Shown one piece after another: positions 26,198 to 40,551 of a stretch of DNA of 64,000 nucleotides. The first letter of the stretch is position 1; each line of letters starts with the position of its first letter. The stretch covers positions 1,521,342-1,585,341 of the forward strand of contig NC_135569.1 of assembly GCF_964340395.1 (NCBI RefSeq), read 5' to 3'. The DNA comes from Glandiceps talaboti. Lineage: Eukaryota > Hemichordata > Enteropneusta > Spengelidae. Made by a program: the position numbers and the translations under genes. The notes below the pieces were generated by a model. The model saw only the letters and a program-made list of their open reading frames with translations. It was not told the origin of the DNA and made no database searches.

Positions 26198-28442
26198 GCT
26201 AAAATAAGTAAGACAGATCATTAATTTTACCAATCGTGCCCAGAATTGAGGTTGTAAACCTATTAAAATGTACTGCTCTATCAGTTTGACATTCGGTAGC
26301 TATTACATTCTTATATAATTACTGCCCGAATGAATCTATCTCAACGGTTTGCTTCGTTTATATTATTCCAGACAGTCATAAAACTATTTGCAAGCAATTG
26401 CTCTCTAGGTATTAACCACTAACCTACCTTGAACTACTCTGGCATATAAATAAGCAATCTCCCATGCCCTCCATTTCCGTTCAATGAAGTTATTTGCAAA
26501 TCATGTTATCGCAAACGCACATCCCTTTCTACAGAGAAAAATACAAGTTTCTCGGCACATCGTAATTTACAATTTTCGATGTAAGGCCTCTCTGAAGAGT
26601 TCCGACATTTCTATATTTAGTTGTTACTCATACCGGTTTAGTAATCGCGTTCGTGCTTGGCATTCAAATCTGCTTCATTCTGTGAATCCCATTTAATATT
26701 GTCATTCGCAAAGCATTCCCCGAAGCCCATCGAGTCATGGTTACACTGAATGGTAGCCTCATTTGTATTTTAACTATTCTATATGTCTCCCAAATGAGTC
26801 GTAAATCATTGTCTAATGATATTGAGATGTAAAGCACAGGGTCCTCTTTTTTAGTTAGTATGCGAAACCCTGATCGTGTGTTTAAAAATTGCCAGGTAAA
26901 GAGGCCGAGTGGATCCAGGTCTATGTTATTTAAGTAGTATCAGTGGAATATCGGGAATGCTGAACGATGTTTTGGTTGAAGAAGATGGAGTTTTTCTGTT
27001 TCTCCGCTTTCTTTCTTCGTGAATAACATTTTGTGTTTACCAATCCTAGACTAGCTGTTGAAATGAAGTATTTAAAGAATTTTACTAAGACAATACATAA
27101 CAAATGTTATGAACGCGTCATTGCTTATTTCATATCATTGATGAAAAGATGTAATTTTGTGTTTTTTAAAGGGGGAATGAAGCAGTGATTTACTCTTAAA
27201 AGTTTCCGATAGAACGAAAATGAAAACATTTTAGCTCATGTGTTTATATGTGGAGAATATATATACTGTTCACGGTTCCAAGAATCAATAGAGCAGTAAA
27301 ATATAGTAACTTTGGATCGGTAAATCAGAAACGAATGCGAGGTTTCGATCCGTTTTCTACGGATCTTGAGCACGCAATGATTCCACAATGTGTCTTGGGA
27401 TAGCATCATAGTGATCGTCAGAGAACAGGTCTAGTAAAAATATAAAGTAAAGGAAACCGTCTACATTTCATTAGACAAAGGTTACCCATCATGAAAAGAG
27501 ACCAAGGGTACCAACTACGTACCATCAACTTGCAATCATATTAATCTGCCAGTTTCCGATAGACTTTAATGCTGAATAATGAAATCATTGCATGATCAAG
27601 ATCTGTAGCAGACAGATCGAAACGTCACATTCGTTTCCAATTTCGAATAACTATAAAATTATTTCACTGTCCTGTTTCTATGTGTCTAAGACGAGCTGAG
27701 GGCATTTATTCTTTTAAAATACAATTTGGAATTTAAATCCGCTTAACCGAAGGCATGAAGATTTTATCATAACTTCATTATTGTATTTCAGAAAGAATGT
27801 TGAATCTATTCATGCAGGAGGAATGCGTCAGTAAGTTTGGAGCCTAAACACACGATCAAAAGATTACTTCATATGTTAGATGACTCAATGCATCTAACTA
27901 CATCATCTCTGAGTCAAGACCTGATATCGAAGCCCGTTTACATAAATGTTTTGAGGTTTTGCAGTTTACCTTCGTTGCAACTCTACATTTCGAGTAACCG
28001 GGACCAATTTAGCCTCCAGCGTCAGTCTGTATGCACTCGCACATCATCTATTTCTAGAAAACCTTGCTTCTGACAGTAGGCATATCCATGAAATCAAATA
28101 TCAATTTTGTTTGCATAATGTTATTATTGTGACAATAATGAAATGAGACAGACCCAACAAGGGCATGGTACGCGATACTAACGAAGTATCAAGATTTCCA
28201 TTCTGCTGTAGTCATTGAAATATTGCAAGTAATATAATTATTCTCTTGAGCCTGAGACTATTTCTCGAGGTGCCCATTTAGAATCTTATTCCTTACAATC
28301 TAAATGATCTTCCCTATTACAGAATATGTAGATATACTAGTCTAAATGGCGTACGTATATTTGAAGCACGTTTTTATTCAGGAGTGATAGCTACGTAAGT
28401 CGACACCTGGTATTGTGTAATAGGTTGTATTGTTATTTAGTT
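26198..28442. other. non-coding stretch
   Basis: Only the candidate micro-exon at 27792 and chance frames. Confidence 0.5.
27792..27830 (+). other. candidate 39-nt micro-exon
   Basis: TATTGTATTTCAG precedes and GTAAGTTT follows a 39-nt segment. Both splice signals are strong and correctly spaced, but no partner exons were found. Chance is a real possibility. Confidence 0.2.
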
Positions 28443-28478
28443 TCAATTCAATTCAATTCAATTCAATTCAATTCAATT
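28443..28478. repeat. (CAATT)n pentanucleotide repeat
   Basis: Seven units, followed by AACTGTATCCCAAACGGGCG and ATTCGGTCGGTGG. The junction loosely parallels that at 40552 (Pu/Py-rich, with GACCGA/TCGGTC words), a possible minus-strand retroposon tail. Confidence 0.75.
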
Positions 28479-31400
28479 AACTGTATCCCAAACGGGCGAT
28501 TCGGTCGGTGGACATAACATCTACACATAAAAACAATACCTCAAATCAAAAACAAACAAGATAAAAGATTACGGGACATCAAAACACAATTCGCACTACA
28601 AAAAGAGATATTTCTTATAATGCTCTTCAAAATAATATAACATTGATTTAAGGTAGAATGCACTCCAGGGACCAACTTAATTCTCTGAAAATAAAAGTTT
28701 ACAAAATCTCTCCAAAAGTTGCCATACAAAAAGCCTGCTTCTGATACTTTTGAAGTAATTAAGAAAGTCTTATTTTAAAGGAAACTGGTATTCTTGTCTG
28801 TTACATTGAATTTAATACAGTATTCGGTGGCCATCAACTTGGCTTTATTTTATCATTGTTACTTCTTTATCAAAATGTGTACGGTGATTGTTTTCTTGAT
28901 TTCAGCAAAGAATGACTTTGGGAGTAGTTTCATTTCCTTTTATTTTCCATGCGTATTAATAAGAGTTTTCTGTATGGAAGAAGTAATCATGGAATCAATA
29001 TGAATCTACTGATTTGAAGCGATACATAGCTCAGTACACTATTCATTCGCAAGGCTGTCTGATATTATGATATATAATACTCGATATTATACGAGTAATT
29101 AATTACTGGCTTAAAAAGGAGGCAAGATTTCAACCCGTCGATCATAATGAAACTTTATCTACAAAGGCGTAAAATTTACTTCGGGTAATAGCAAGCAGCA
29201 ATTCGTTTCAGTGGCATATATATGTGTGTGTGTGTGCAGTGAAGGTTATAAAGTTCGCACTTAAAGAAGCCAAACAATTTAATAGACTTTTTATGTTCAA
29301 TATATACCCTATAAAATTCTAATTCCAACATGCCAAATTGTAATAGTTATAAATGGATCTACATGTAGGTACAAATATACTGTAAAGAGAGATTGATAAT
29401 TTATATCGTATTAGGCCCACTTTAACACGTTTAATATGTCAACTATCGGATAACAAGATAAGCCACACAAGCTGCTGATTAAATGAGCTAAATCTCTGGT
29501 TTCTAGATAATGAAAGGGTTTAGATTACAGACTTTTATTGTTTCTATGCGATAACATTCTTCAATACTAATGAGCAGTCTCATATTTCTTTTACATTTAC
29601 ATTGGACTCTGTTTCAGTTGTCGTTAGTGTTTTAAAATACCATATATTTATTCTACTACTTATTTCAGTTGAGAGTAATTGCTGTATAGTGTGTACGCTA
29701 CCGAATTACATAACTTTGCTATTGTATGTATCTTGTTGCTTAGCGTAATATACATTTCGAAGTTACATACCACCCGCCTAGCCATCCTCCTTAACCCCTC
29801 GCTCGCCCAGTCGTTCACACAGTCAACTACTCACTCACTCTCTGGCCACCTCACTTACTTATTCGTCCATGTGTTTGACTATGCAAAATGTTCGATTATT
29901 AACCCTAGGAAATTCGAATTATTATGCACGTCATGTGTGAAATGTTTCATATAACCTTTATACTGATGTCTCATTTACTAGTCTTCAATGTTGAAATACG
30001 TGGCAAGTTATTCCAGGCACGGAATAGGATAGATAGGTAAAGTGGCAAATCTGTTGCGCATGATATGTGATTTTTGATGAGATCATTCTTATAGCAGATG
30101 TTTAATAAAACCAAAAATAACATTGAAATATTATGTTGCTATAGCACTGTTATCTTTAATTGTTGTAAATCACTAATAGACAATTCTCTGTTTCTATTGT
30201 GTTACTGATCTTCTTAAGATTTTGATTCTAAGTGTTAATACCTAGAGAGCAATGCAAGTATTCAAAATTTGCTGAAAACAAAACAGTTAAATATAGAGTT
30301 AAAGTACCATTAAAATGCAAATAGAGAAGACTATAAAGTGCACAAATAAACAAATACCAACAACCACAGCCATGTAAAGATGGTTTTGAGCCGGGTCTAA
30401 AGGCTACACTTTGTACTGTATTTAATAACGTTTTTTGGGGCTTATTACAAAGATACCACTCTTTTCATGAACTTCAAGAATGGAAAGTTTTACATTTTGT
30501 ATTCGGAAACTTTTCTTTAGTTATCAATTTCAAAAACTATCCCCATTTCTTAATATTATATGTACATTTAATTGACTTTTTCTAACCGCAAAATGAAACT
30601 CTGCACTCAGAATATTTTGCAAGTATTTTTTGTATGCCATCAAATCTGGTGATTTCTAAACGTCGATATATATATAATGCTTAGCAACAGGATAGATACA
30701 AAATTAATGCAACAATAAAGTTATTTAAAGGTACATTGTGTATCTTGACTGCGCCATGTGTTCTCCTGTCTGCTACGGATACGACGATAAGGGACCGAAA
30801 ACTCCAAGACAATATACTCATTGATATTTTGCACTGAACCTCAAAGAAACCCCTTTTAGATCAAAACAAAAAGATCAATGGCTACGAAAGAAGATATTTG
30901 ATTTTACGAAAGTGAGGAAAATGTATTTGGAATATAAGCGCGATATTAAAATGGTGCATTAACTGTGCGAAACGGGAAAATGTTTTACAATTGACAATTT
31001 CCTGTTTTAGAATCGTAATTTTGATATAGTCATTTTCTTGAACTTTTCATGTAACTGTCTCCTTATTTTGTGGTGCATTTTATTTCCAGAATGAGGCCAA
31101 GTCTGTATTGGTTGGATCTGTTTAATGAGCAACAGCATGCAAATAAAATATTGGCGAAAGTACACTCGGACTAGAAACTGCCTTTTAGTTGTAATACATA
31201 TGTATACCGACACTTTGCCAGTCGTGTATCCATTTACCAGTGCAGTAATCACACTTAAACATGTTTCTTGTTATTAAACATAATTAGCCCTAGGCTAGAT
31301 CAAGTATAATTAACCCCAAATCTTAAACGTATCTTTTGATGTGTACCACCATAGCATTGCCAGGCATTAACCGTTGTAATATCACCAACAATCACCCTTC

Positions 31401-34370
31401 CACAAGTTAAATCCTATAGCTACCTAATATTGAACACAGTCACTTTACCACCGGCCCTATGTAAACAAGGAAAAACATTTTGCAAAGTAGATAACTTATC
31501 AATCCAAATGCATATAATATGCCGTTTTAATATTTCTGTCTTGACGCACACGTGAATGTTATACTATGTACAAGCCAAGGCCAAGTTATTGTCTTTTATC
31601 CTAATCAAAGAAATCAACAACTTTAATGGAGTTATAACAGATGTATATATTTTCCTCCGTTTCCTTGCAAATATTCTGCATGTAGTCTGTTGGAAAATTA
31701 TAAAATTACTAATATCCTAAAAAAAATCATGGATATCTGACCCAATGAAAATGGGTTTTCAGAAATTCATCAGTGGCAATTCTACCCTTCAAAAAGATCA
31801 AAAATAGTTTGTTTTACAACATTCTGTACACCTTTGAGATTTGTCTCACTTCAAGAAGCTTATGTCCAGGAGTACACTATACAAGAAAATCGTACTCCAT
31901 AATAGAGCATCGATTCCCATCATAGCTGAAAGAGGAATACGTGAGAACCACGCTCCTTTGAAGATCCAAATATACTACACACTTTGTATGTGTCTTTTAA
32001 GTTACAAGGTCTTCCGAGAGTTTACTCCTCGATTGAGGTAAAATAGTTTCAATTAAGTCGTTTTTCATAGAGGTAGAAATAGGCATGAATTGAAAGTACG
32101 AATGTGAAATGATAGCATGTAAAGTCGAATAAACGAATGAAACTCAATTGAATTACAAGGAAATGGATGGTCTTAAACATTTTTGTACAGGGGTTTAATA
32201 GTCGTACGAAAATGGAGGGACAGTGTCAATGAATATAAAAGTATCGTTCTCTGCAGATTGAAAGCATACATTTTTTCATATTTTCATATTAAATAATTTC
32301 AATATGAAATAATAATACATTGATTGGATTATAGTGACTTTAAACACGATTTATTAATATCTGAATGAGCAGATATATAAATAGATAGATGTGTCAATCC
32401 TCTTGGAACGGAAATCTCATATAAAATACATATAGTTGATCGTCAAATATACGGGTTGGGTCTCCTTATGGTTAGGAGGATGTCTATTTACAACACAAAC
32501 CATTAAATTGTATGGAAGTTGTGTTAATTATTAGGTTATTAAATAAATATTTGATGATTGTAATAAAACGGTCACGACTTTGTTACAGATATATAGACTG
32601 CAGAATAAGTGGTATTAAGAGCTGAAAGACACGTCCGTAAACATTCGACAAAGTGTTAACGTTTATAACATATGGTTTGTTCTGTTTTGTTCTGTATTTA
32701 TTATATTAGACTTTTACTAATAGTATTGTTCACGGTGTTATTTGCAATGGCAAGATTTCTACTTCATTTAGACGTTGGGAATTATATCGTCCAGCAAATT
32801 CTAATTAAAAGCTTCTAACAATGGAAATGTATGTTGCTGTGTATCGTCCTGCGTTTACGTTTATGTGTATTTCACCTTTACATTTCAAGCATTTATTCAA
32901 GTATGGTAATAAAATGAAAGCCATATTCTAAAACAAATTTATAAAGCCTCTTATGGCATGACGAACATCTTAGAAGTAACATATAGCTGCTACATTGATC
33001 GTCTAGCCCGACAGATAGTCATACTCAGGCATTTTTTTCATTGTGTATGATTGCTATACAGTTATAGGTTAGAAGGCTAAGGCTGTATCTTGAATTCATA
33101 TCACTTGAAAAAATAAACTTTAAATAAAGATTCATTTTGTAGGTAAAAAGACAACATTTTTAGACATGACACGGACAAACCCTATCTCTATACGTTCTCC
33201 TAGACATGTGGCACCAGTGTGGGTTTTATATAGGGCTCATGTTACCGTTCTATAGATACCTGGCTAAAAAAGGTGAACGGTTTGCATGTATATTACATAT
33301 TGCATTGTAAAAGGTCACTCGCTTTAAATTAGTCATAGCTATTTCTTTTCGACTAAATTTTTCAGCATTTCGCTACTAAAATATGAAAATAAACAAATGC
33401 ATATTTCTAGCTGCCTGTCATAATTGATACACAATTATTAATCAATTTTTATCAATGTAACGTATGTCCATCATTACTTATTTATTACATGAACTGTGAA
33501 ATACTAGTAAGTCGTTTTATAATACGAATAAATCTTTTGCTTCAAATTATGAACATTTAAATGTATCTTCCTTATTGTTAACTCAATAACGAGCGTACTG
33601 CTGAAAGGCCAATTAAAAATGACAATGTGTATATAGAAGGTCTACAAATTATTTTAAAGCAATTTAAAAAAAAGGATTCTACTGTACTACATCATAATTT
33701 TGTTATCGCTACATTAATATTCATTGTAAACGCCTCGTTGCATTTGCTGTAGCCTTCACTACATCATCACCGACAAATCGTGATGTTAGATTGAAATGGG
33801 GGCGTGTGTAGTTTAGTTCAGTGAATTTCGTAACGTATCACTTAAGAATAAGTCTATAATAACAGCTGGTAGCCTAGCTATCGTTTGAAATCTACTGAAA
33901 TTATCTCTGTGAGTATCATCCACACATGATTTAGGCATGATTTGCAACACTGTTCTTGTTGTTATGTCTACCTACTTTTGCTAGAGGACGCACTGCAAGT
34001 GACAAATTGGACAACAGGGTAAGTTATAGCTTGTCAAAGCAGTGTGTGTTCATTTTATTGTCTCTGAAGCATTCATCAGTAAAATGATACTTTTAAATTT
34101 AGGAGCTAAATGAGCCGTGGTCTTGTCTAATATACCTAGAAGTGAAATTTGCAAACATGGCGTAAATATTAACGCTCTTGTATAAACGTATAGGCTTTCA
34201 AACTGGAAAATGATAAATACTTAGAAATCAACGCCACACCACGCCAAACACATGACCTCTACAATTGCTGTATTTTACTGTAATCTGAAAATTGAAATCC
34301 TGTCATTCTCATCACTGTGTATTAGTGCTTTTAATAGACGTTTCCAACGTATAATTAGACGTTATAACCC
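28479..34370. other. long non-coding stretch
   Basis: Almost 6 kb of A+T-rich sequence with no frame longer than 91 codons and no repeat that I could resolve. Could be intron or intergenic. Confidence 0.5.
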
Positions 34371-34498
34371 TGTATTTTTCTTCCTTAAGCCAAGGAAAAT
34401 ATGAGTGACCGAAGGGGCCTTTGTCACTACTCATCTAGCGACTCGTAGTGACACCCCTTAGGTCACCAGTATATTCCGGCTGAATGAAGAAAAATATT
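34371..34498 (+). mobile_element. palindromic (foldback) MITE, copy 2
   Basis: Arms of about 55 bp (left GTATTTTTCTTCCTTAAGCC..., right ...GGCTGAATGAAGAAAAATAT) meet at GTCACTACTCATCTAGCGAC and TCGTAGTGAC. It shares the central region and right arm with the copy at 7765, so it is a dispersed hairpin family and not a lone inverted repeat. Confidence 0.72.
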
Positions 34499-36264
<1,766 letters not shown>

Positions 36265-39200
36265 ATGAAATATCTCAGTGTTTAAGAAAAAAAAAATATT
36301 TGTTTCCGAACTTCAGAAAATTGGGTATATGGGTTGGGATTTTATTTCAATACTCATGTGATAGTTTGATGAGATGTAAACGAAGATAATAAAGACAATT
36401 ATACATACATGAATAAATTCAAATCACAGTCTGAAAGACCTTGTTTGTCTAGAAAGATATTAAAAAGATAACGAAAGAACAATGACAAGAAAATTTACAC
36501 TGAAATAGAGTGTAAATATTCAGCATTTAACCTTTCAGAGTGTATGTTTAAGGTAGGCGGCTTAGGGTCCTGCTACCGGAGATACACAATTTTAGTTTTA
36601 TTTGGTCTTATCACAGATCACTGAATTTCTATGCTATCATCAGTTTATCAGTAACCAGGACATCAATCCCAGACATCACTATTACAAAGTAATACCCTGT
36701 CAGTCCATATTGCCTCATCATTCAACCATACATTTTACATGTTCTGCTTGCTTACCCATTGTATAATCCCCTAATCGGGTTTACCCATTTATGGTCAGGA
36801 ATACACATACAGTATGTACGTTATTACAACTTTTTTCTCTATTTACATGTGTTGTGTTCGTGACTTCATGTTGTAGTTAGTACGCCAATCATTATATTGA
36901 TTAAATATGATTGTAAAGTTACCGCTATAAAGATGCTCTATAGAAATATTTGTATGTGCGCTCTTTATATTCGATATCTCAGAGTCTGTACTTGTCCGTA
37001 ATGCTGGATAATGATATAAGGTTTACCAATCAACCATTGTATGAGATATCATATGCCTGACAAATTACAGCTCAAGTTGATCAACCGGCAGTATATGTAT
37101 ACTGGGTAATTGTAATGTCTTAATGTATCTACTGTCGCGTATATAAGGGTCAATAACCTAACCAATTATAAAGTCATGTAATCAGACATGATGCAGTAAT
37201 CATTATGTATGTCCTGTATTAATCACCTTTGTTGATTAAGTATCACGAGGAGTTCCAACTATCTACAGACACACCTAATATAATAATTGCTCAATCGGTA
37301 TAAAGCTAGAATGCGCCTCAAGGAACAATTTAAGATAAGTCCAACCTTTGTCATATGACAGCCTGTCAAGAAAAACTGGTGGTTCATCACCTTATTTTTT
37401 TTTTAAATCAACCTTTAACCTTGTTTTTCCAAAGAGTTAATACAGCACCATATTAGATTCTAAGATGGCTCAATTTTTATATCATTTTGAAATTTGTATA
37501 CAGTGACGCTTATTTTTTCTTGATTTAAACTAACAATGGGTTGGATATTTCTTGATCACGTAACAGCATCAGTTCAAGGGTTTTTATTCCAAAGTGTACA
37601 TTAGGTTGATTAGCACAACCTGAGTTTATAAACTTTGCCACGTTATTGTAAATACTTTAAACATAAAATCCATTTCATGGTGTAGAGTTCTCAACAGATG
37701 TTAATTTCATCAATCACTAGTGTTACAGTAGTATAAAGTCATATATTTGAAATAAAAATAATTTTAACAAAGACATTCGTTTAGTACATGTATTCAGTTT
37801 TTGCTGAATATATGAAAGGTGCCTTCCTCACACGAATTGTATTTTCATTAAATGTCTTGTGATAGGATACACCGTACAGTACGACAGTGGGATAGATTGT
37901 GGTGGTTTGAGGGATAGCACTGTCAATATTGCCTTAAACGAAAACATCAAAAGTAGTGAGGCTTTTAAGAGGTATATGTCATTTGTGGTGATACAATTTC
38001 GACAAAGAAAATTGTAAAATTTTCTTGTCGTTAATATTTGATACGCTAAGAGGTCGACATCCAATGGTTGCATGTGAACATGTCGAATGTTCCGTTCAAA
38101 ACACAAACTGTACGTAGTGTATATGTTTCATTTTCACACGTTTGTTGAAATTGTATTTATTACTGTACCTAATGACATATGTGATAATGAGTTTATATCC
38201 GACCGGATAAATCAACGACACACATCTCATTAAGTCTAAGGAAATGGAATAGAATGTAAATCGAACTCAGTCATAGACAATATTTAAACACAGAGCATCC
38301 TGTTGGTTTAGGTGAGGCTCTCGGGTTGCTACAAAATCGTTGCTTGGTTATTATTATATTAAGATACATATTTGGGATTTTACTTCTCCAAATGTGAAAT
38401 CGATAAATTAAATATCCATTTTGTGAGGAACTTGGGTTTGAGGTAACCATTCAGGGTCATTCGGTATGTATTGAGTGTTCAGATTTGAACAGGGAACTGT
38501 GAGATGATGGTGTGAATGTCGTCACTTGAGTAGCTTTCAAAGAAACTATGTCTGGTTTAATGGACCGTAAGTGTACGTGAACAGAGGACGTTCACGACAT
38601 TTCGTTGGTTTGTAGGGCTGAACAGTGCATTAAACTGGGCGTTTCTACTTGAGAGGCCTTTGTTACCAATCTATTACATCGTCACTACTTTTCCTCGAAT
38701 GTCTACTGTAAGCACGCTAGAGTTTATCGCACTTTTCTATCGTGTGAAGAGATAGATCACATATCTTCTTTAAAATATTAATGATGATGTACTAGATTGC
38801 CCCAATGCTCTACCAACCTGTATTTGAAAGGTCAGCTTTTAGAAGCCATTTTCGTTCAAACATATGTTGCATGTCTTCGTCATTTGCTTTTCCTTTGTTA
38901 GTTTTATTTCTTCTGTAATATTATAAACATATATTGATTTGTAGTAGACTCTAATACTCGTTGCTATAGCAAATGTTCATGGAATGTAGTTCACGGATGC
39001 TGCACCACCCGGAAGTGGAAATGTATATCATGGAACAGTATATCGGTTCTCTTACCATGTTCAAAATGAACTTGAACTAAATGCCAACATCATAAGAGAT
39101 TGGCAACTGCAGTCATTGCTATAAGACCTCAACTTGATTAACTTCCGTTTTGACGTTAGTCATTGCCAGTCAGGGAATTCAAGGTTAAGTTTAACCAGTG

Positions 39201-39423
39201 AAAACATGGAAAATGGAGTAATGTCAAGGATAATGTGTCACCAAGGGATATAAATAAAGCGTCACTTGAAGTTAATGCATCGATATCACTCTTGACTTTT
39301 TATACTCTGTGATGGGTAACATTAATGAGTGGCTTTCTAACGTTTACAGAGTATGCTGCTTATCATTTTCTTTTCAGGCTAATGCCGCTTTTGAAGTTAC
39401 TATTATACCGTATATACAAATGT
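36265..39423. other. non-coding stretch
   Basis: Nothing recognised beyond chance frames of up to 92 codons. Confidence 0.5.
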
Positions 39424-39546
39424 GTATGTATGTATGTATGTATGTATGTATGTATGTATGTATGTATGTATGCATGCATGCGTGCATGCATGTGTGTATG
39501 TATGTATGTATGTATGTATGTATGTATGTATGTATGTATGTATGTA
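39424..39546. repeat. (GTAT)n with GCAT/GTGC variants
   Basis: Tetranucleotide array directly upstream of the 14-bp minisatellite. Confidence 0.95.
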
Positions 39547-39574
39547 TAAGTACATATAAAAAATATGTACTTGC

Positions 39575-39722
39575 GTATGTGTCTCTACGTATGTGTCTCT
39601 ACGTATGTGTCTCTACGTATGTGCCTCTACGTATGTGCCTCTACGTATGTGCCTCTACGTATGTGCCTCTACGTATGTGTCTCTACGTATGTGTCTCTAC
39701 GTATGTGTCTCTACGTATGTGC
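39575..39722 (+). repeat. 14-bp minisatellite (GTATGTGTCTCTAC)n
   Basis: About 10.5 units of 14 bp, with GTGTCTCTAC and GTGCCTCTAC variants in blocks (three T, four C, three T). 14 is not a multiple of 3, so any frame across it cycles. It directly follows a GTAT array and probably arose from it. Confidence 0.92.
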
Positions 39723-40263
39723 TCACCGCCTACAAGTTGAAATTTAAATTGATTTATACGCAAATGTATATTAGAGTGCAATCACACTTTCTGCATTGAA
39801 GTGTGACTATTTTAATCGAACCTTATAAAAAAAAAAACCTTGATAATATCTTTCACTGTCGATTAAAAATGACAAAGAAACACGTCAGGTAGATACTATA
39901 ATGATGGAGTTCCATAGACAATATGACAGTCAAAGTATGTCATTATATCATCAACAATAATTCATTGATTCAATGTGACAATTTATAATTTTCAGAAAGT
40001 GTCTGGTGGAATAATTATATCTAGTATCGCTATTATTCATTGCTAACTGTCTCATTCATGCCTATCGTCACTTTCAACACCCACGTGACCTGTGGTCATA
40101 TAACCCCATGTATTCAACACCACATCAAACCCTATCAAACGAAACAGCCCATATCATTAACTGTGAAACATCCTAATAAGCTTTTAGAATGGACCTTATT
40201 TCAGGGCTTTAACAAAACTAGTTTAAATGTATTTTTATAATTGTAAAAAACATCAAACTAAAA

Positions 40264-40391
40264 CAGCAACAAGAACAGCAGCAGCAGTAACAACAACAAC
40301 AACAAAAACAACAGCGATAACGATGATAACAACAACAACAACAACAACAATAACAACAACGACGACGACGACGACGACGACGACAATGACG
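40264..40391. repeat. (CAA)n / (CAG)n / (ACG)n trinucleotide region
   Basis: Mixed triplet repeats: CAG, then CAA with GATAAC interruptions, then eight or nine ACG units. No supporting gene context for a coding triplet repeat. Confidence 0.9.
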
Positions 40392-40525
40392 ATAGATTAT
40401 TGAGTTCAACGTATTCTCCCATGTGTTGTACTTATATAGAGACATATAGGTCTTAATTGTTACTATGAGTTGAAGGCGAGTATTTACAAAAACCCGTGTG
40501 GCACTTGTCTATTTTCAGAATGAAG

Positions 40526-40551
40526 AAAGATACGATACGATACGATACGAT
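40526..40551. repeat. (GATAC)n pentanucleotide repeat
   Basis: About five units followed by TTTCTTTTATTACCTGACCG. The pentamer-plus-unique-junction layout resembles the 3' tail of a retroposon read on the minus strand (inference). Confidence 0.75.

Noticed and set aside
40218-40445. Poly-Cys/Arg frame on the minus strand
   Set aside because: Translation of CAA/ACG triplet repeats; no gene context.
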